Positions 46,363 through 55,647 of a stretch of DNA of 64,000 nt are shown piece after piece. Position numbers and translations under genes: made by a program. Origin of the DNA: Burkholderiales bacterium (GTDB taxonomy: Bacteria; Pseudomonadota; Gammaproteobacteria; Burkholderiales; Ga0077523). How positions within the stretch are numbered: position 1 is the first letter of the stretch; the number at the start of each line of letters is the position of its first letter. The stretch spans positions 1 to 64,000 of the forward strand of contig JAIEQG010000038.1 of the NCBI GenBank assembly GCA_019747905.1, in the 5' to 3' direction. Under the pieces are notes generated by a model. That model was not told where the DNA came from. It was given only the letters and a program-made list of their open reading frames with translations, and ran no database searches.

Positions 46363-47922
46363 ATGAACTCCCTCGTCTTCGACAACACTTTCGTCCGCGA
46401 TCTGCCCGCCGATTCCGAACCCGGTCCGCGGCGGCGACAGGTGCATGGTGCCTGCTACTCGCGGGTGGACCCAACGAAGGTGGCTGCGCCACGACTCATT
46501 TCCTGGTCGCCCGAGTGCGCGGCGCTGCTCGGCCTGACGGTGGCCGACGTGCAATCGCCCGACTTCGCGCAAGTGTTCGGCGGCAACCGGACGCTGCCCG
46601 GCATGCAGCCCTACGCCGCGGTCTATGGCGGCCATCAATTCGGCCAATGGGCGGGGCAACTGGGTGATGGTCGCGCGATCACGCTTGGCGAGATCGTCAA
46701 CCGGAACGGCGAGCGTTGGGAGCTGCAGTTGAAAGGCGCGGGACCCACGCCGTACTCCCGTACTGCTGACGGTCGTGCCGTGCTGCGTTCGTCGATCCGT
46801 GAATTCCTCTGCAGCGAGGCGATGCATCACCTCGGCGTACCCACGACGCGGGCCCTGTGCCTGGTGGGTACCGGCGAAGCAGTGGTCCGGGACATGTTCT
46901 ACGACGGCCGGCCCCGTGCGGAGCAAGGCGCGATCGTGTGCCGCGTGGCGCCTTCGTTCATTCGCTTCGGCAACTTCGAGATCTTCACGTCTCGCGAAGA
47001 CTTCGCGACGCTCGAACGCCTCGTGGACTTCACCATCCGGCGCGATTTTCCCGAGATCGAAGGTGATCCGGCGGAGCGCCGTACGCGCTGGTTCCATGAG
47101 GTCTGCGAGCGCACGGCGACGATGGTCGCGCACTGGATGCGCGTGGGGTTCGTGCATGGGGTGATGAACACCGACAACATGTCGATCCTCGGGCTCACCA
47201 TCGACTACGGCCCCTACGGCTGGCTGGAGGATTTCGATCCCGGCTGGACGCCCAACACCACGGATGCAGCCGGGCGCCGCTATCGCTTCGGCCAGCAGGT
47301 CGAGATCGCTCACTGGAATCTCGCCCAATTGGCGAACGCCTTGGTGCCGGTGTTCCCGTCGACCGAGCCTCTCGAAAGCGGGCTCGATCGGTACGCGGCC
47401 GTCTTCGAAGCGGAACAACAGCGCATGACGGCAGGCAAGTTCGGATTCGATGCCTGGCGCGATCGCGACGTCGAGATCGGCTCCGATTTCTATCGGCTGC
47501 TGCGCGACGCGGAGGTGGACATGACGCTCGCGTTCCGCTTGCTCGCCGACGTGGATCCCGAGCATCCGGACCCGGATGTGCTGGCGCCGGCTTTCTACGA
47601 CGACGCCAAACGCGTTGCGACGCGCCCGCAGTTCGCCACTTGGCTCGACCGCTACGCGCAGCGCATCCGATCGGACGGGATGCCTGCCCACGAGCGGCGT
47701 GCACGCATGAACGCGGTCAACCCGCGCTATGTCCTGCGCAACTACCTCGCGCAGGAAGCCATCGACCTCGCGGAGCAGGGTGACTTCGGCCGGATCGATG
47801 AACTGCTCGACGTGATGCGCCGTCCCTACGACGATCAACCTGGCCGTGAGCGCTTTGCCATGAAACGGCCCGACTGGGCACGCACGCGCGCAGGGTGTTC
47901 CATGTTGTCCTGCAGCTCGTAG
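46363..47922 (+). CDS. selO: SelO-type protein adenylyltransferase (YdiU)
   Basis: 519 residues, typical length. VYGGHQFGQWAGQLGDGRAI and LKGAGPTPYSRTADGRAVLRSSIREFL are diagnostic SelO motifs; VHGVMNTDNMSILGLTIDYGPYGWLE carries the pseudokinase metal site. The protein ends in GCSMLSCSS, with Cys where eukaryotic SelO has selenocysteine. SelO transfers AMP from ATP to protein hydroxyls and guards against oxidative stress in E. coli. ATG 46363 fits the family. Confidence 0.95.
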   Translation: MNSLVFDNTFVRDLPADSEPGPRRRQVHGACYSRVDPTKVAAPRLISWSPECAALLGLTVADVQSPDFAQVFGGNRTLPGMQPYAAVYGGHQFGQWAGQLGDGRAITLGEIVNRNGERWELQLKGAGPTPYSRTADGRAVLRSSIREFLCSEAMHHLGVPTTRALCLVGTGEAVVRDMFYDGRPRAEQGAIVCRVAPSFIRFGNFEIFTSREDFATLERLVDFTIRRDFPEIEGDPAERRTRWFHEVCERTATMVAHWMRVGFVHGVMNTDNMSILGLTIDYGPYGWLEDFDPGWTPNTTDAAGRRYRFGQQVEIAHWNLAQLANALVPVFPSTEPLESGLDRYAAVFEAEQQRMTAGKFGFDAWRDRDVEIGSDFYRLLRDAEVDMTLAFRLLADVDPEHPDPDVLAPAFYDDAKRVATRPQFATWLDRYAQRIRSDGMPAHERRARMNAVNPRYVLRNYLAQEAIDLAEQGDFGRIDELLDVMRRPYDDQPGRERFAMKRPDWARTRAGCSMLSCSS

Positions 47923-48021
47923 CAGGGCCGGGGCGGTGACGGCGACCCGGTGCATCGGGTATCGTCGGCCGATGGGCACGCCGGGGCGTCGCCCGACAAC
48001 GATAAGCGGGGGAGGACGACG

Positions 48022-48972
48022 ATGACCAGGATGCTGGAACTGCGCGGGCGCGAGATGGCTTCGGGTCTGCAGTTTCCCGAAGGCCCGGTGGCCATGCCCG
48101 ATGGCTCCGTGGTGCTGGTGGAGATCGCACGCCGAACGCTCACGCGCGTGCATGCGGACGGGCGCAAGACCGTGATCGCCGAACTGGGCGGCGGCCCCAA
48201 CGGCGCTGCGGTGGGGCCGGACGGCAAGTGCTACGTCTGCAACAACGGCGGCTTCGAGTTCGGCCGCGAGGCCGACGGTCTGTTCCGCCCCATGCGCCGC
48301 GCCGACGACTACAGCGGCGGCCGGATCGAGCGCGTGGATCTCGCCACCGGCAAGGTCGAAGTGCTCTACACCGAATGCGATGGCGTGACGCTGAAGGGCC
48401 CCAACGACATCGTGATGGACGGGAAGGGCGGGTTCTGGTTCACCGACCTCGGCAAGATCTACGACCGCAAGATGGATCGAGGAGCCGTCTACTACGCGCG
48501 CATGGACGGGAGCTTGATCCGTGAGGTGGTCCACCCCATCGTCACGCCGAACGGCATCGGCCTGTCGCCGGACGGCCGCACGCTCTACGTCGCCGAGACC
48601 GAGACCTCGCGCCTGTGGCAGTTCCGGATCGTCGGCGAAGGCCAGCTCGACAAGCTGCCGTTTCCCTCGCCCCACGGCGGCACGCTCGTGGCGGGCTTGC
48701 CCGGATACCAGCGCTTCGATTCCCTCAAGGTGGAGGCCGGCGGCAACATCTGCGTCGCGACGCTGATCACCGGCGGCATCAGTGTCATTTCGCCGCAGGG
48801 CGAGCTGCTCGAGTTTCACAAGGCGCCGGAGGTCTACACCACCAACCTCGCATTCGGTGGTCCGGATCTCACCAAGGTGTACGTGACTCTCTCGGGCTTC
48901 GGCACCCTGCTCGAAGTGGATTGGCCGCGCCCGGGATTGCAGTTGCATGGCCAGGTGCTGGCGAAACATTGA
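48022..48972 (+). CDS. SMP-30/gluconolactonase-family protein
   Basis: 316 residues, a six-bladed beta-propeller: GLQFPEGPVAMPDGSVVLVE, GPNGAAVGPDGKCYV, GPNDIVMDGKGGFWFTD and TPNGIGLSPDGRTLYVAET are the metal-binding strands. Members hydrolyse sugar lactones or similar esters. ATG 48022 follows GGGGGAGGACGACG. Twenty bases before the RraA-like gene, so likely in one transcript with it. Confidence 0.9.
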   Translation: MTRMLELRGREMASGLQFPEGPVAMPDGSVVLVEIARRTLTRVHADGRKTVIAELGGGPNGAAVGPDGKCYVCNNGGFEFGREADGLFRPMRRADDYSGGRIERVDLATGKVEVLYTECDGVTLKGPNDIVMDGKGGFWFTDLGKIYDRKMDRGAVYYARMDGSLIREVVHPIVTPNGIGLSPDGRTLYVAETETSRLWQFRIVGEGQLDKLPFPSPHGGTLVAGLPGYQRFDSLKVEAGGNICVATLITGGISVISPQGELLEFHKAPEVYTTNLAFGGPDLTKVYVTLSGFGTLLEVDWPRPGLQLHGQVLAKH

Positions 48973-48991
48973 TCGATCGAGGAACGCCCCC

Positions 48992-49663
48992 ATGACTCCC
49001 GAACAGGAATCCATCCGCAACCGCTTTCTCGCCGTGGACACGACGACGGTCTCCGACGTGCTGGAGGGCGTCGGTCGCTACGACCAGGCACTCTCCACCG
49101 CGTTGACCCCCATCGCGGCGAATCAGGAGAAGCTCGCGGGCTTCGCGTACACGGTGCGCATGCACCTGCAGCCCTACGAGGGTCCGGGCGATCCGGACAA
49201 GATGCAGGCCATCAACGGCATGATGCCCGGCGTCGTGTCGGTGTGGGCCGGTGATGCCGAAGGCATGGCTTCGTTCGGCGAGCTGCTCGCTCTTGGCATG
49301 AAGGTGCGCGGATGTGTCGGCATCGTGGTGAACGGCGGCGTGCGCGACAGCGCGTGGATCGCGAAGCACGGCATGCCGGTCTATGCGAGATACCGCTCGC
49401 CCGTGCAATCCATCGGGCGGTTGAAGGTCACCGGCTGTCAGGTCCCGATCGTGATGCCCGGCGCCACCAGTCGGCGCGTGGAAGTGGCACCCGGCGATTT
49501 CCTGCTCGGCGACGCGGACGGCGTGGTCGTCATTCCCGCCGCGCACATCGAGACGGTGCTCGCCGAGGCCGAGAAGATCACCGAGCGGGAGAAGAGCATC
49601 CGCGCGGACATCGACAGCGGGGCGCCGCTGGACATCATTCTCAAGCGGTACGGGCGGATCTGA
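48992..49663 (+). CDS. RraA-family protein (aldolase/decarboxylase-like)
   Basis: 223 residues. GVVSVWAGDAEGMASFGELLALGMKVRGCVGIVVNGGVRDSAW contains the GGxRD motif with the substrate Arg and metal Asp of HMG/CHA aldolases. The family includes 4-hydroxy-4-methyl-2-oxoglutarate aldolase, oxaloacetate decarboxylase and the RNase E regulator RraA; with an SMP-30 neighbour a carbon-catabolic role is more likely. Old databases call these 'dimethylmenaquinone methyltransferase', wrongly. Confidence 0.88.
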   Translation: MTPEQESIRNRFLAVDTTTVSDVLEGVGRYDQALSTALTPIAANQEKLAGFAYTVRMHLQPYEGPGDPDKMQAINGMMPGVVSVWAGDAEGMASFGELLALGMKVRGCVGIVVNGGVRDSAWIAKHGMPVYARYRSPVQSIGRLKVTGCQVPIVMPGATSRRVEVAPGDFLLGDADGVVVIPAAHIETVLAEAEKITEREKSIRADIDSGAPLDIILKRYGRI

Positions 49664-49680
49664 CGGCAGGCGCGTGCGCA

Positions 49681-49704
49681 GGACGTCGCCTCCAGGCGAC
49701 GTCC
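49681..49704. terminator. Perfect hairpin after the RraA-like gene
   Basis: GGACGTCGCCT and AGGCGACGTCC form a perfect 11-bp stem with a 2-base loop, 18 bases after the stop. Only a short TTTT occurs further on, so it is either a weak terminator or a 3' mRNA-protecting hairpin. Confidence 0.6.
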
Positions 49705-49726
49705 CCTGAGGGGTGTGCCCTTTTCG

Positions 49727-49747
49727 CTATTCGCGATTCGCGAATAG
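49727..49747. promoter_or_regulatory. Perfect 10-bp palindrome, probable operator
   Basis: CTATTCGCGA and TCGCGAATAG are perfect inverted arms separated by one T. It ends 9 bases before the start codon of the winged-helix gene at 49757, where a bound dimer would cover the promoter or ribosome site. Autoregulation by that protein is the simple reading. Confidence 0.7.
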
Positions 49748-49756
49748 AATGCGGCC

Positions 49757-50392
49757 ATGCTCAAGCCTCAGGATGTCTGCCTGCTGCTCAAGATCGTGGC
49801 GCGCGGCCCCGAGCCCTGGAGCTATACCCAGCTCGCCTGGGAACTGGGCATGTCCGCCTCGGAGGTCCACGCGGCGGTCAAGCGCTGCGGTGAAGCGGGG
49901 CTGCTTCGGCTGAACGAAGGCTGGGGCGTGCCGGATGCCAGGGGGCTGGACGAACTGCTGATCTACGGTGTGCGGTACGTCTGGGCCGCGGAGCGGGGTG
50001 GGCTGACCCTGGGGCTGCCGACGGCCGAGTCCGCGGCGCCGCTCAAGGACCTGCTGCCGCCGACCGACGAGCCGCCGGCCGTGTGGCCCGATCCGGCGGG
50101 CGAAATCCGCGGCGTCGCGCTGGAGCCGCTGTACAAGTCGGTACCGGTCGCGGCAATCCGCGATCCGGTGCTGCACGAACTGTTCGCCCTGGTCGATGCG
50201 ATCCGGAGCGGTCCGGAAGCGGTGCGCGTCATCGCGATCCGCGAACTGCGCAAGCGCCTGGGCACCGACCGCTCGGGTGCCGTACCCAAGATCTCCCACG
50301 CCGCCGGGCCGCAGCGCCACGCGGCGCATCAGGTTCTCTCGAAAGACAAAGATGGCAAAGAAAGACAGCGCGTACACCGCGGAAGACATTGA
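49757..50392 (+). CDS. Winged-helix DNA-binding protein
   Basis: 211 residues. The first 65 are a MarR-like winged helix (YTQLAWELGMSASEVHAAVKRCGEAGLLR). A middle stretch is Pro-rich and the part around VALEPLYKSVPVAAIRDPVLHELFALVDAIRSGPEAVRVIAIRELRKRL looks like a separate helical domain. The perfect palindrome before it suggests autorepression. The last 13 or so codons overlap parE, so its stop lies inside that gene. No toxin-like partner is visible; family unknown to me. Confidence 0.75.
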   Translation: MLKPQDVCLLLKIVARGPEPWSYTQLAWELGMSASEVHAAVKRCGEAGLLRLNEGWGVPDARGLDELLIYGVRYVWAAERGGLTLGLPTAESAAPLKDLLPPTDEPPAVWPDPAGEIRGVALEPLYKSVPVAAIRDPVLHELFALVDAIRSGPEAVRVIAIRELRKRLGTDRSGAVPKISHAAGPQRHAAHQVLSKDKDGKERQRVHRGRH

Positions 50393-52343
50393 GATCCTCG
50401 AGGATCTCTCGCCGATCCTGCATCGGCCGGGGATGTACACCGATCCGGTCAATCCCAACCATGCGCTGGTCGAGATCATCGACAACGCGGCGGACGAAGG
50501 GCTGGCGGGCTTCGCGAAGAACGTCGTGGTGACCTTGTACGAGGACGGCTCGGCGGAAGCCGTGGACGACGGCCGCGGCATCCCCGTGGACATCCACCCG
50601 AAGAAGAAGGTGCCGGCGGTGCAGGTGATCTTCACCACGCTGCACTCCGGCGGCAAGTTCCGCAAGACGGACAAGGACGCCGTCTATCGCATCGCGGGCG
50701 GTCTGCATGGCGTCGGCGTGTGCGTGAGCAACGCTCTGTCGACGAAGCTCGAGGTGGACGTGAAGCGCGATGGCGCTGCCTGGCGCATCGTGTTCGGCCC
50801 CAACGGCCAGTTGAAGGAGCCGCTGCGGAAGACCGGCAATGCCGGTCCGCGCGAGACCGGCACGCGCGTGCGCTTCTGGCCCGACGCGAAGTATTTCGAT
50901 TCGCCGAGGATAGTGCCGGGCGATATCGCTGCGCTCCTGCGCGCGAAGGCGATGTTGCTGCCGGGGGTGAAGTTCACCCTGAACGTCGAGAAAGGCGGCA
51001 AGTTCGAGACGACGCAATGGCATTTCCCCGAAGGCATCCGCGGCTACTTCGCGAATGCCATGGTGGGTGCGGAACCGGTGGCGTCGAGCTTCCTGGGCGA
51101 GCGCTACATCAGTGCGCAGTCGGAATCCGACAGCTTCGCCGAAGGCGAAGGCGCGTTGTGGGCGATCGCGTGGACGGCCGATGGCGACCTGGTGAACGAG
51201 AGCTACGTGAACATGATCCCGACGCGGCACGGCGGCACCCACGTGTCGGGGCTGCGCGAAGGGGTCTACAACGCCATCCGCAACTTCATCGACCTGCACG
51301 CCATGGGGCAGCGCGGTCTCAAGGTCGTGCCGGAAGACGTCTGGTCCCGCGCCAACTATGTGCTTGCGGTGAAGATGCTCGACCCGCAGTTCAAGGGCCA
51401 GGTAAAGAACGAACTCATCTCGCGCGACGCGGTGAAGCTCACCGCGCAGATGGTGCGCGACCCGTTCGAACTCTGGCTGAACCAGCATGTGGACGAAGGC
51501 AAGCGCATCGCCGACCTGGTGCTCCGACAGGCGATGGCGCGCACGCGCGCGGCGCAGAAGGTGGAGCGGCGCAAGAGCTCGGGCGTGGCCGTGCTGCCCG
51601 GCAAGCTCACCGATTGCGCATCGGACGATCCGGATCGCAACGAACTCTTCATTGTCGAGGGCGACAGCGCCGGCGGGTCGGCCAAGCAGGCACGCGACAA
51701 GGAGTTCCAGGCCGTGCTGCCCCTCAAGGGCAAGCCGAAGAACACCTGGCAGGACTCCCCCGACACGCTCTACGCCAACAAGGAGATCGAGGCGATCGCC
51801 TTGGCGGTGGGCGTCGACCACCACAAGGCTGGCGACAACCCCGATCTTTCGGGGCTGCGCTACCGCAAGGTCATCATCCTCGCCGATGCCGACGTGGACG
51901 GCTCGCACATCCAGGTGCTGCTGCTCACGCTGTTCTTCCGGCATTTTCCGAAGCTGATCGAGAAGGGCCATGTGTACGTGGCGCAGCCGCCGCTGTTCCG
52001 CATCGACGTGCCCGCCCACGGCAAGAACAAGCCGGCGCGCAAGCTCTATGCGCTCGACAAGCAGGAGCTCGCGAGTCTCGAGGAGAAGCTCGAGGACGAA
52101 GGGGTCAAGGAGGGCGCGTGGACGGTCAGTCGCTTCAAGGGTCTGGGCGAGATGAGCCCGGAACAATTGTGGGAGACCACGCTCAATCCCGATACGCGAC
52201 GGATGCTGCCGGTACTGGTGGAGGACGGCCAGCTCGAGGCCTCGAACGACATCTTCAACATGATGATGGCGAAGGAGAACGCGTCGCAGCGACGGGAGTG
52301 GATGGAGACGTACGGCAATCTCGTGGATGCGGATATCTCGTGA
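50352..52343 (+). CDS. parE: DNA topoisomerase IV subunit B
   Basis: 663 residues. GHKL ATPase motifs EIIDNAADEG, DDGRGIPVD and GGLHGVGVCVSNALS are followed by the TOPRIM/QRDR region (LFIVEGDSAGGSAKQ, LPLKGKPKNTW, ILADADVDGSHI). With ParC it decatenates daughter chromosomes. ATG 50352 (MAKKDSAYTAED) matches ParE starts. The upstream HTH gene overlaps by 41 bases. Confidence 0.95.
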   Translation: MAKKDSAYTAEDIEILEDLSPILHRPGMYTDPVNPNHALVEIIDNAADEGLAGFAKNVVVTLYEDGSAEAVDDGRGIPVDIHPKKKVPAVQVIFTTLHSGGKFRKTDKDAVYRIAGGLHGVGVCVSNALSTKLEVDVKRDGAAWRIVFGPNGQLKEPLRKTGNAGPRETGTRVRFWPDAKYFDSPRIVPGDIAALLRAKAMLLPGVKFTLNVEKGGKFETTQWHFPEGIRGYFANAMVGAEPVASSFLGERYISAQSESDSFAEGEGALWAIAWTADGDLVNESYVNMIPTRHGGTHVSGLREGVYNAIRNFIDLHAMGQRGLKVVPEDVWSRANYVLAVKMLDPQFKGQVKNELISRDAVKLTAQMVRDPFELWLNQHVDEGKRIADLVLRQAMARTRAAQKVERRKSSGVAVLPGKLTDCASDDPDRNELFIVEGDSAGGSAKQARDKEFQAVLPLKGKPKNTWQDSPDTLYANKEIEAIALAVGVDHHKAGDNPDLSGLRYRKVIILADADVDGSHIQVLLLTLFFRHFPKLIEKGHVYVAQPPLFRIDVPAHGKNKPARKLYALDKQELASLEEKLEDEGVKEGAWTVSRFKGLGEMSPEQLWETTLNPDTRRMLPVLVEDGQLEASNDIFNMMMAKENASQRREWMETYGNLVDADIS

Positions 52344-52392
52344 AGGGCAGCCTCGGCATGAATGGCATTGCCGTCGAAACGGACGTGATGTT

Positions 52393-52482
52393 GCCCCCAT
52401 CCCAACCTTCCCCCGGCAAAGCCGGGGGAAGGGGTGAAGGTTCCCTCCCCCGGCTTTGCCGGGGGAGGGCTAGGGTGGGGGC
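52393..52482. repeat. GC-rich palindromic repeat, copy 1 (CCCCCGGC type)
   Basis: Starts GCCCCCATCCCAACC and ends GGCTAGGGTGGGGGC, with two hairpins TTCCCCCGGC-AAA-GCCGGGGGAA and CTCCCCCGGC-TTT-GCCGGGGGAG between, so the whole element is a large palindrome. Related elements lie at 55404-55605 and 59197-59287. This copy spans the 5' end of the DUF3859-like gene. Confidence 0.85.
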
Positions 52483-52924
52483 AGCTCTTGCGCTCGCCAC
52501 TGTCGGCGCGACCTCGTTCGTCTACGCCCAAGGCATCCCTACCGGCGAGATCACCGAGTACGGCCTCTACACCATCGTCAACGGCAAGCCCGCCCTGGAG
52601 AAGCAGACCGACAAGGTACCCGCCCGCAAGGGCGTGCGGTTCGGCTTCTGCGCCGACTTGGCGGGCCTCAACGACAGCGGCGGCAAGACGATGCTTTCGG
52701 AGTTCGTGCGGCATCCGGTGCTCACACAGCCGAACGGCATCGAGACCAACGGCTGGAATGCCCCGCACATGGTCGCGGTGATGAACGGCCGCGGCCGCTG
52801 GTGCGGTGGCCACGAACTTCGCAACGACTGGCAGCTCGTCCCCGGCAAATGGCGTTTCGTCGTGACCGACGGCGTGCGCGACATCGTGGTTCAGGATTTC
52901 GAAGTCGTCGCCGATGGAAAATAA
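52475..52924 (+). CDS. DUF3859-like exported protein
   Basis: 149 residues from a GTG at 52475, giving the signal [20 protein letters not shown]. The body [34 protein letters not shown] resembles DUF3859. An in-frame ATG at 52358 would add 39 residues, most of them translated from the GC-rich repeat; the repeat seems to have landed on or replaced the original 5' end. The end overlaps parC by 11 bases. Lying between parE and parC it probably shares their transcript, but its function is unknown. Confidence 0.75.
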   Translation: MGAALALATVGATSFVYAQGIPTGEITEYGLYTIVNGKPALEKQTDKVPARKGVRFGFCADLAGLNDSGGKTMLSEFVRHPVLTQPNGIETNGWNAPHMVAVMNGRGRWCGGHELRNDWQLVPGKWRFVVTDGVRDIVVQDFEVVADGK

Positions 52925-55382
52925 GGATCGAAGCATGGAAGACCAGAGAGACCTGTTCGACGAGGCCGGCGGCGACACCGCGGTGGCACCGCCACCGCCG
53001 AAGAACGAAGCCCCGCAGGCGCCCCGCGCGCCTGCGGGCGGTGGTGGCGGGGACGGCAAGCTGCCGCCGCATTTCGCACCGATGGAAGGCGAGTTCGGCG
53101 ATGCGCTGCCGATCGGACGTTATGCCTCCTTGCAGTACCTGCAGTACGCCATCGCCACGGTGAAGGACCGCGCGCTGCCGCGGGTGGGCGACGGACAGAA
53201 GCCGGTGCAGTCTCGCATCCTCTATGCGATGTGGGACATGAACGGGCGTGCGGGCACGCCGCGCAAGAAGTCGGCGCGCGTGGTCGGTGACGTGCTCGGC
53301 AAGTTCCATCCGCACGGTGATCAATCCGTCTACGACGCCCTGGTGCGGCTCGCGCAGGATTTCACCCTGCGCTACCCGCTGATCGACGGCGAAGGCAACT
53401 TCGGCTCGCGCGACGGCGACGAACCTGCCGCCATGCGGTACACGGAAGCGCGGCTCACGAAGTTCTCCGAAGTGCTGCTGGCGGAGCTCGATCAGGGCAC
53501 CGTGGACTTCGTGCCGAACTACGACGGTTCCACGGAGGAACCTTCTGTGCTGCCCGCCCGGCTGCCCGTGCTGCTGCTGAACGGGGCTTCCGGTATCGCG
53601 GTGGGCATGGCGACGGAGATTCCCAGCCACAACCTGGTGGAAGTGGGCAACGCGGCCATCGCGATGATCCGCAATCCGAAGCTGAAGACGGCCGATATCG
53701 TCCAGCACATCCAAGGCCCGGATTTTCCCGGTGGGGCGCAGATCATCACACCGCGCGACGAGCTGATCGCTGCCTACGAGAGTGGACGGGGTTCGGTGCG
53801 CGTGCGCGCGCGTTGGACCATCGAGCGGCTCGCGCGCGGCCAATGGCAGATGGTCGTGACCGAATTGCCGCCCGGAACGTCGACGCGCAAGGTGCTGGAG
53901 GAGATCGAAGGGCTCACCAACCCGGTGCCCAAGCCCGGCAAGAAGTCGCTCACGCCGGAGCAACAGCGCGAGAAGGGCCTGATGCTGTCGATGCTCGACA
54001 AGGCACGCGACGAATCCGACCGTACCCACCCGGTGCGCCTGGTGCTGGAGCCGAAGACCTCGAAGGTGGACGAGACCGAGTTCGTCAACCTGCTGCTCGC
54101 CAAGACCAGCCTGGAAGGCAACGCGTCCATCAATCTGGTGATGGTGGGCCTCGACGGCCGGCCTACGGGCAAGTCGCTGCGCGAGATGCTGCTCGAATGG
54201 ACCGAATTCCGGCTCGCCACCGTGACACGCCGGACGCAGTTCCGTCTGGATCAGGTCCTCGATCGCATCCACGTGCTCGAAGGCCGGATGATCGTCCTGC
54301 TCAACGTGGACAAGGTCATCAAGGTGATCCGCAATGCCGACGAGCCGCGGGCGGAGCTGATGGCGGCGTTCTCGCTGACCGAACGGCAGGCCGAAGACAT
54401 CCTCGAAATGCGCCTGCGGCAACTGGCGAAGCTGGAACACATCAAGGTCGAGCAGGAACTCGACGCCAAGCGCAAGGAACAGAAGGATCTCGAGAAGATC
54501 CTCGGATCGCGCAAGGCGCTCGAGAACCTGGTGGTGAAGGAGATCGAGGCCGACATGAAGACCTTCGGCGATGCGCGCCGGACGGTCATCCAGGTCTCGG
54601 AGAAGGCGGTGATGGCTGCGCCCGTCATCGACGAGCCGATCACCGTGATCTTCTCGCGCAACGGCTGGATCCGCGGGCGCCAAGGCTGGGAGGTGGACGC
54701 ATCGGCCCTGTCCTTCAAGGAGGGCGACGGTCTGCAGACGCTGATCCAGTGCCGCACCGTCGACCCGGTGGTATTCCTCGACTCCAAGGGCCGCACCTAT
54801 TCGGTCGAGGCGACTGCGCTGCCGTCCGGTCGTGGCGATGGCGTACCGGCCTCGTCGCTCGTGGAAGTGCAGGATGGCGCCAAGATTCTCTACTGCCTCG
54901 CCGGCAAGGCCGAGACGCAGGTGCTCGTGGCGTCGACCGGCGGCTACGCGTTCCACACCAAGCTGGCCGACATGGTTTCGAATCGTCGGGCCGGCCGCGA
55001 GTTCATGTCGCTCGAAGAGACCGAGACGCCGGTGCCGCCGGTGACGTTCACTGAAACGCCGGGAAGCTATGTCGCCTCCGTTTCCGAACACGGCAAGCTG
55101 CTGCTCGTGCAGTTGTCCGAACTCAAGTATCAGCCGAAGGGCCGCGGGCTGATCCTGATGGGACTCGACAAGGACGAGAAGCTGGTCGCGGTGCTCGTGT
55201 CCGATCTGCCGACGTTGACCGTGGTGGGTGTCGGGCGCGGCGGCAAGGAAAAGGAAGTCACGCTCGGCAAGCGGGAGCTCGGACACTTCGCCAGCACGCG
55301 CGCACACAAGGGGCGGGTGTTGCCGGAGAAGGTGAAGCCGACAGGGTTCAAGGTGGTGCCGAAGCTCGAGTTGAATGGGTGA
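52914..55382 (+). CDS. parC: DNA topoisomerase IV subunit A
   Basis: 822 residues, longer than the 750 or so of E. coli by an N-terminal Gly/Pro-rich leader (about 50 residues). [36 protein letters not shown] and the [24 protein letters not shown] precede the catalytic Tyr in [11 protein letters not shown]; beta-pinwheel repeats form the C-terminus. It cuts and rejoins DNA. The QRDR has Asp after HG and a Ser at the usual Ser position (QSVYD). Start at 52914 or the ATG at 52935. Confidence 0.95.
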   Translation: MENKDRSMEDQRDLFDEAGGDTAVAPPPPKNEAPQAPRAPAGGGGGDGKLPPHFAPMEGEFGDALPIGRYASLQYLQYAIATVKDRALPRVGDGQKPVQSRILYAMWDMNGRAGTPRKKSARVVGDVLGKFHPHGDQSVYDALVRLAQDFTLRYPLIDGEGNFGSRDGDEPAAMRYTEARLTKFSEVLLAELDQGTVDFVPNYDGSTEEPSVLPARLPVLLLNGASGIAVGMATEIPSHNLVEVGNAAIAMIRNPKLKTADIVQHIQGPDFPGGAQIITPRDELIAAYESGRGSVRVRARWTIERLARGQWQMVVTELPPGTSTRKVLEEIEGLTNPVPKPGKKSLTPEQQREKGLMLSMLDKARDESDRTHPVRLVLEPKTSKVDETEFVNLLLAKTSLEGNASINLVMVGLDGRPTGKSLREMLLEWTEFRLATVTRRTQFRLDQVLDRIHVLEGRMIVLLNVDKVIKVIRNADEPRAELMAAFSLTERQAEDILEMRLRQLAKLEHIKVEQELDAKRKEQKDLEKILGSRKALENLVVKEIEADMKTFGDARRTVIQVSEKAVMAAPVIDEPITVIFSRNGWIRGRQGWEVDASALSFKEGDGLQTLIQCRTVDPVVFLDSKGRTYSVEATALPSGRGDGVPASSLVEVQDGAKILYCLAGKAETQVLVASTGGYAFHTKLADMVSNRRAGREFMSLEETETPVPPVTFTETPGSYVASVSEHGKLLLVQLSELKYQPKGRGLILMGLDKDEKLVAVLVSDLPTLTVVGVGRGGKEKEVTLGKRELGHFASTRAHKGRVLPEKVKPTGFKVVPKLELNG

Positions 55383-55403
55383 TGATGTGCCCTCGCCCTG
55401 ACT

Positions 55404-55605
55404 CTCCCCCGGGGCAGCCGGCGCTGTGCGCCCCCTCCCTCCGCCCTTCCCCGGCACAGCCGGCGCTGTGCGCCCCCTCCCTCCGCCCTCCCCCGGGGCA
55501 GCCGGCGCTGTGCGCCCCCTCCCTCCGCCCTCCCCCGGCACTGCCGGGGGAGGGGACTTACGGCTCCTTCCCCCAGCTTTGCTGGGGGAAGGTCGGGATG
55601 GGGGC
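55404..55605. repeat. 42-bp tandem repeats plus GC-rich palindrome, copy 2
   Basis: Three full 42-bp units at 55404-55445, 55446-55487 and 55488-55529 share CAGCCGGCGCTGTGCGCCCC; units 1 and 3 are the same, unit 2 differs at a few bases. A fourth partial unit merges into CTCCCCCGGC-ACT-GCCGGGGGAG and a TTCCCCCAGC-TTT-GCTGGGGGAA hairpin, ending GGTCGGGATGGGGGC like the copy at 59197-59287. It fills the gap after parC. The unit length is a multiple of three, which is why the track shows a long false N-terminus here. Confidence 0.9.
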
Positions 55606-55647
55606 ACGCGGTCTTCCTGGCAACAACGATCCCAAAGACCTCGGACG

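Noticed and set aside
46324-49041. 905-residue antisense ORF over selO and the SMP-30 gene
   Set aside because: Both plus-strand genes are clear; the antisense product has no motifs.
50720-52924. 734-residue plus-strand ORF across parE
   Set aside because: Only its last 149-189 residues (the DUF3859-like protein) are real; the rest is parE in the wrong frame.
55404-55605. CRISPR array from the 42-bp repeats
   Set aside because: Units are adjacent with no unique spacers and no cas genes are near; simple tandem repeats.
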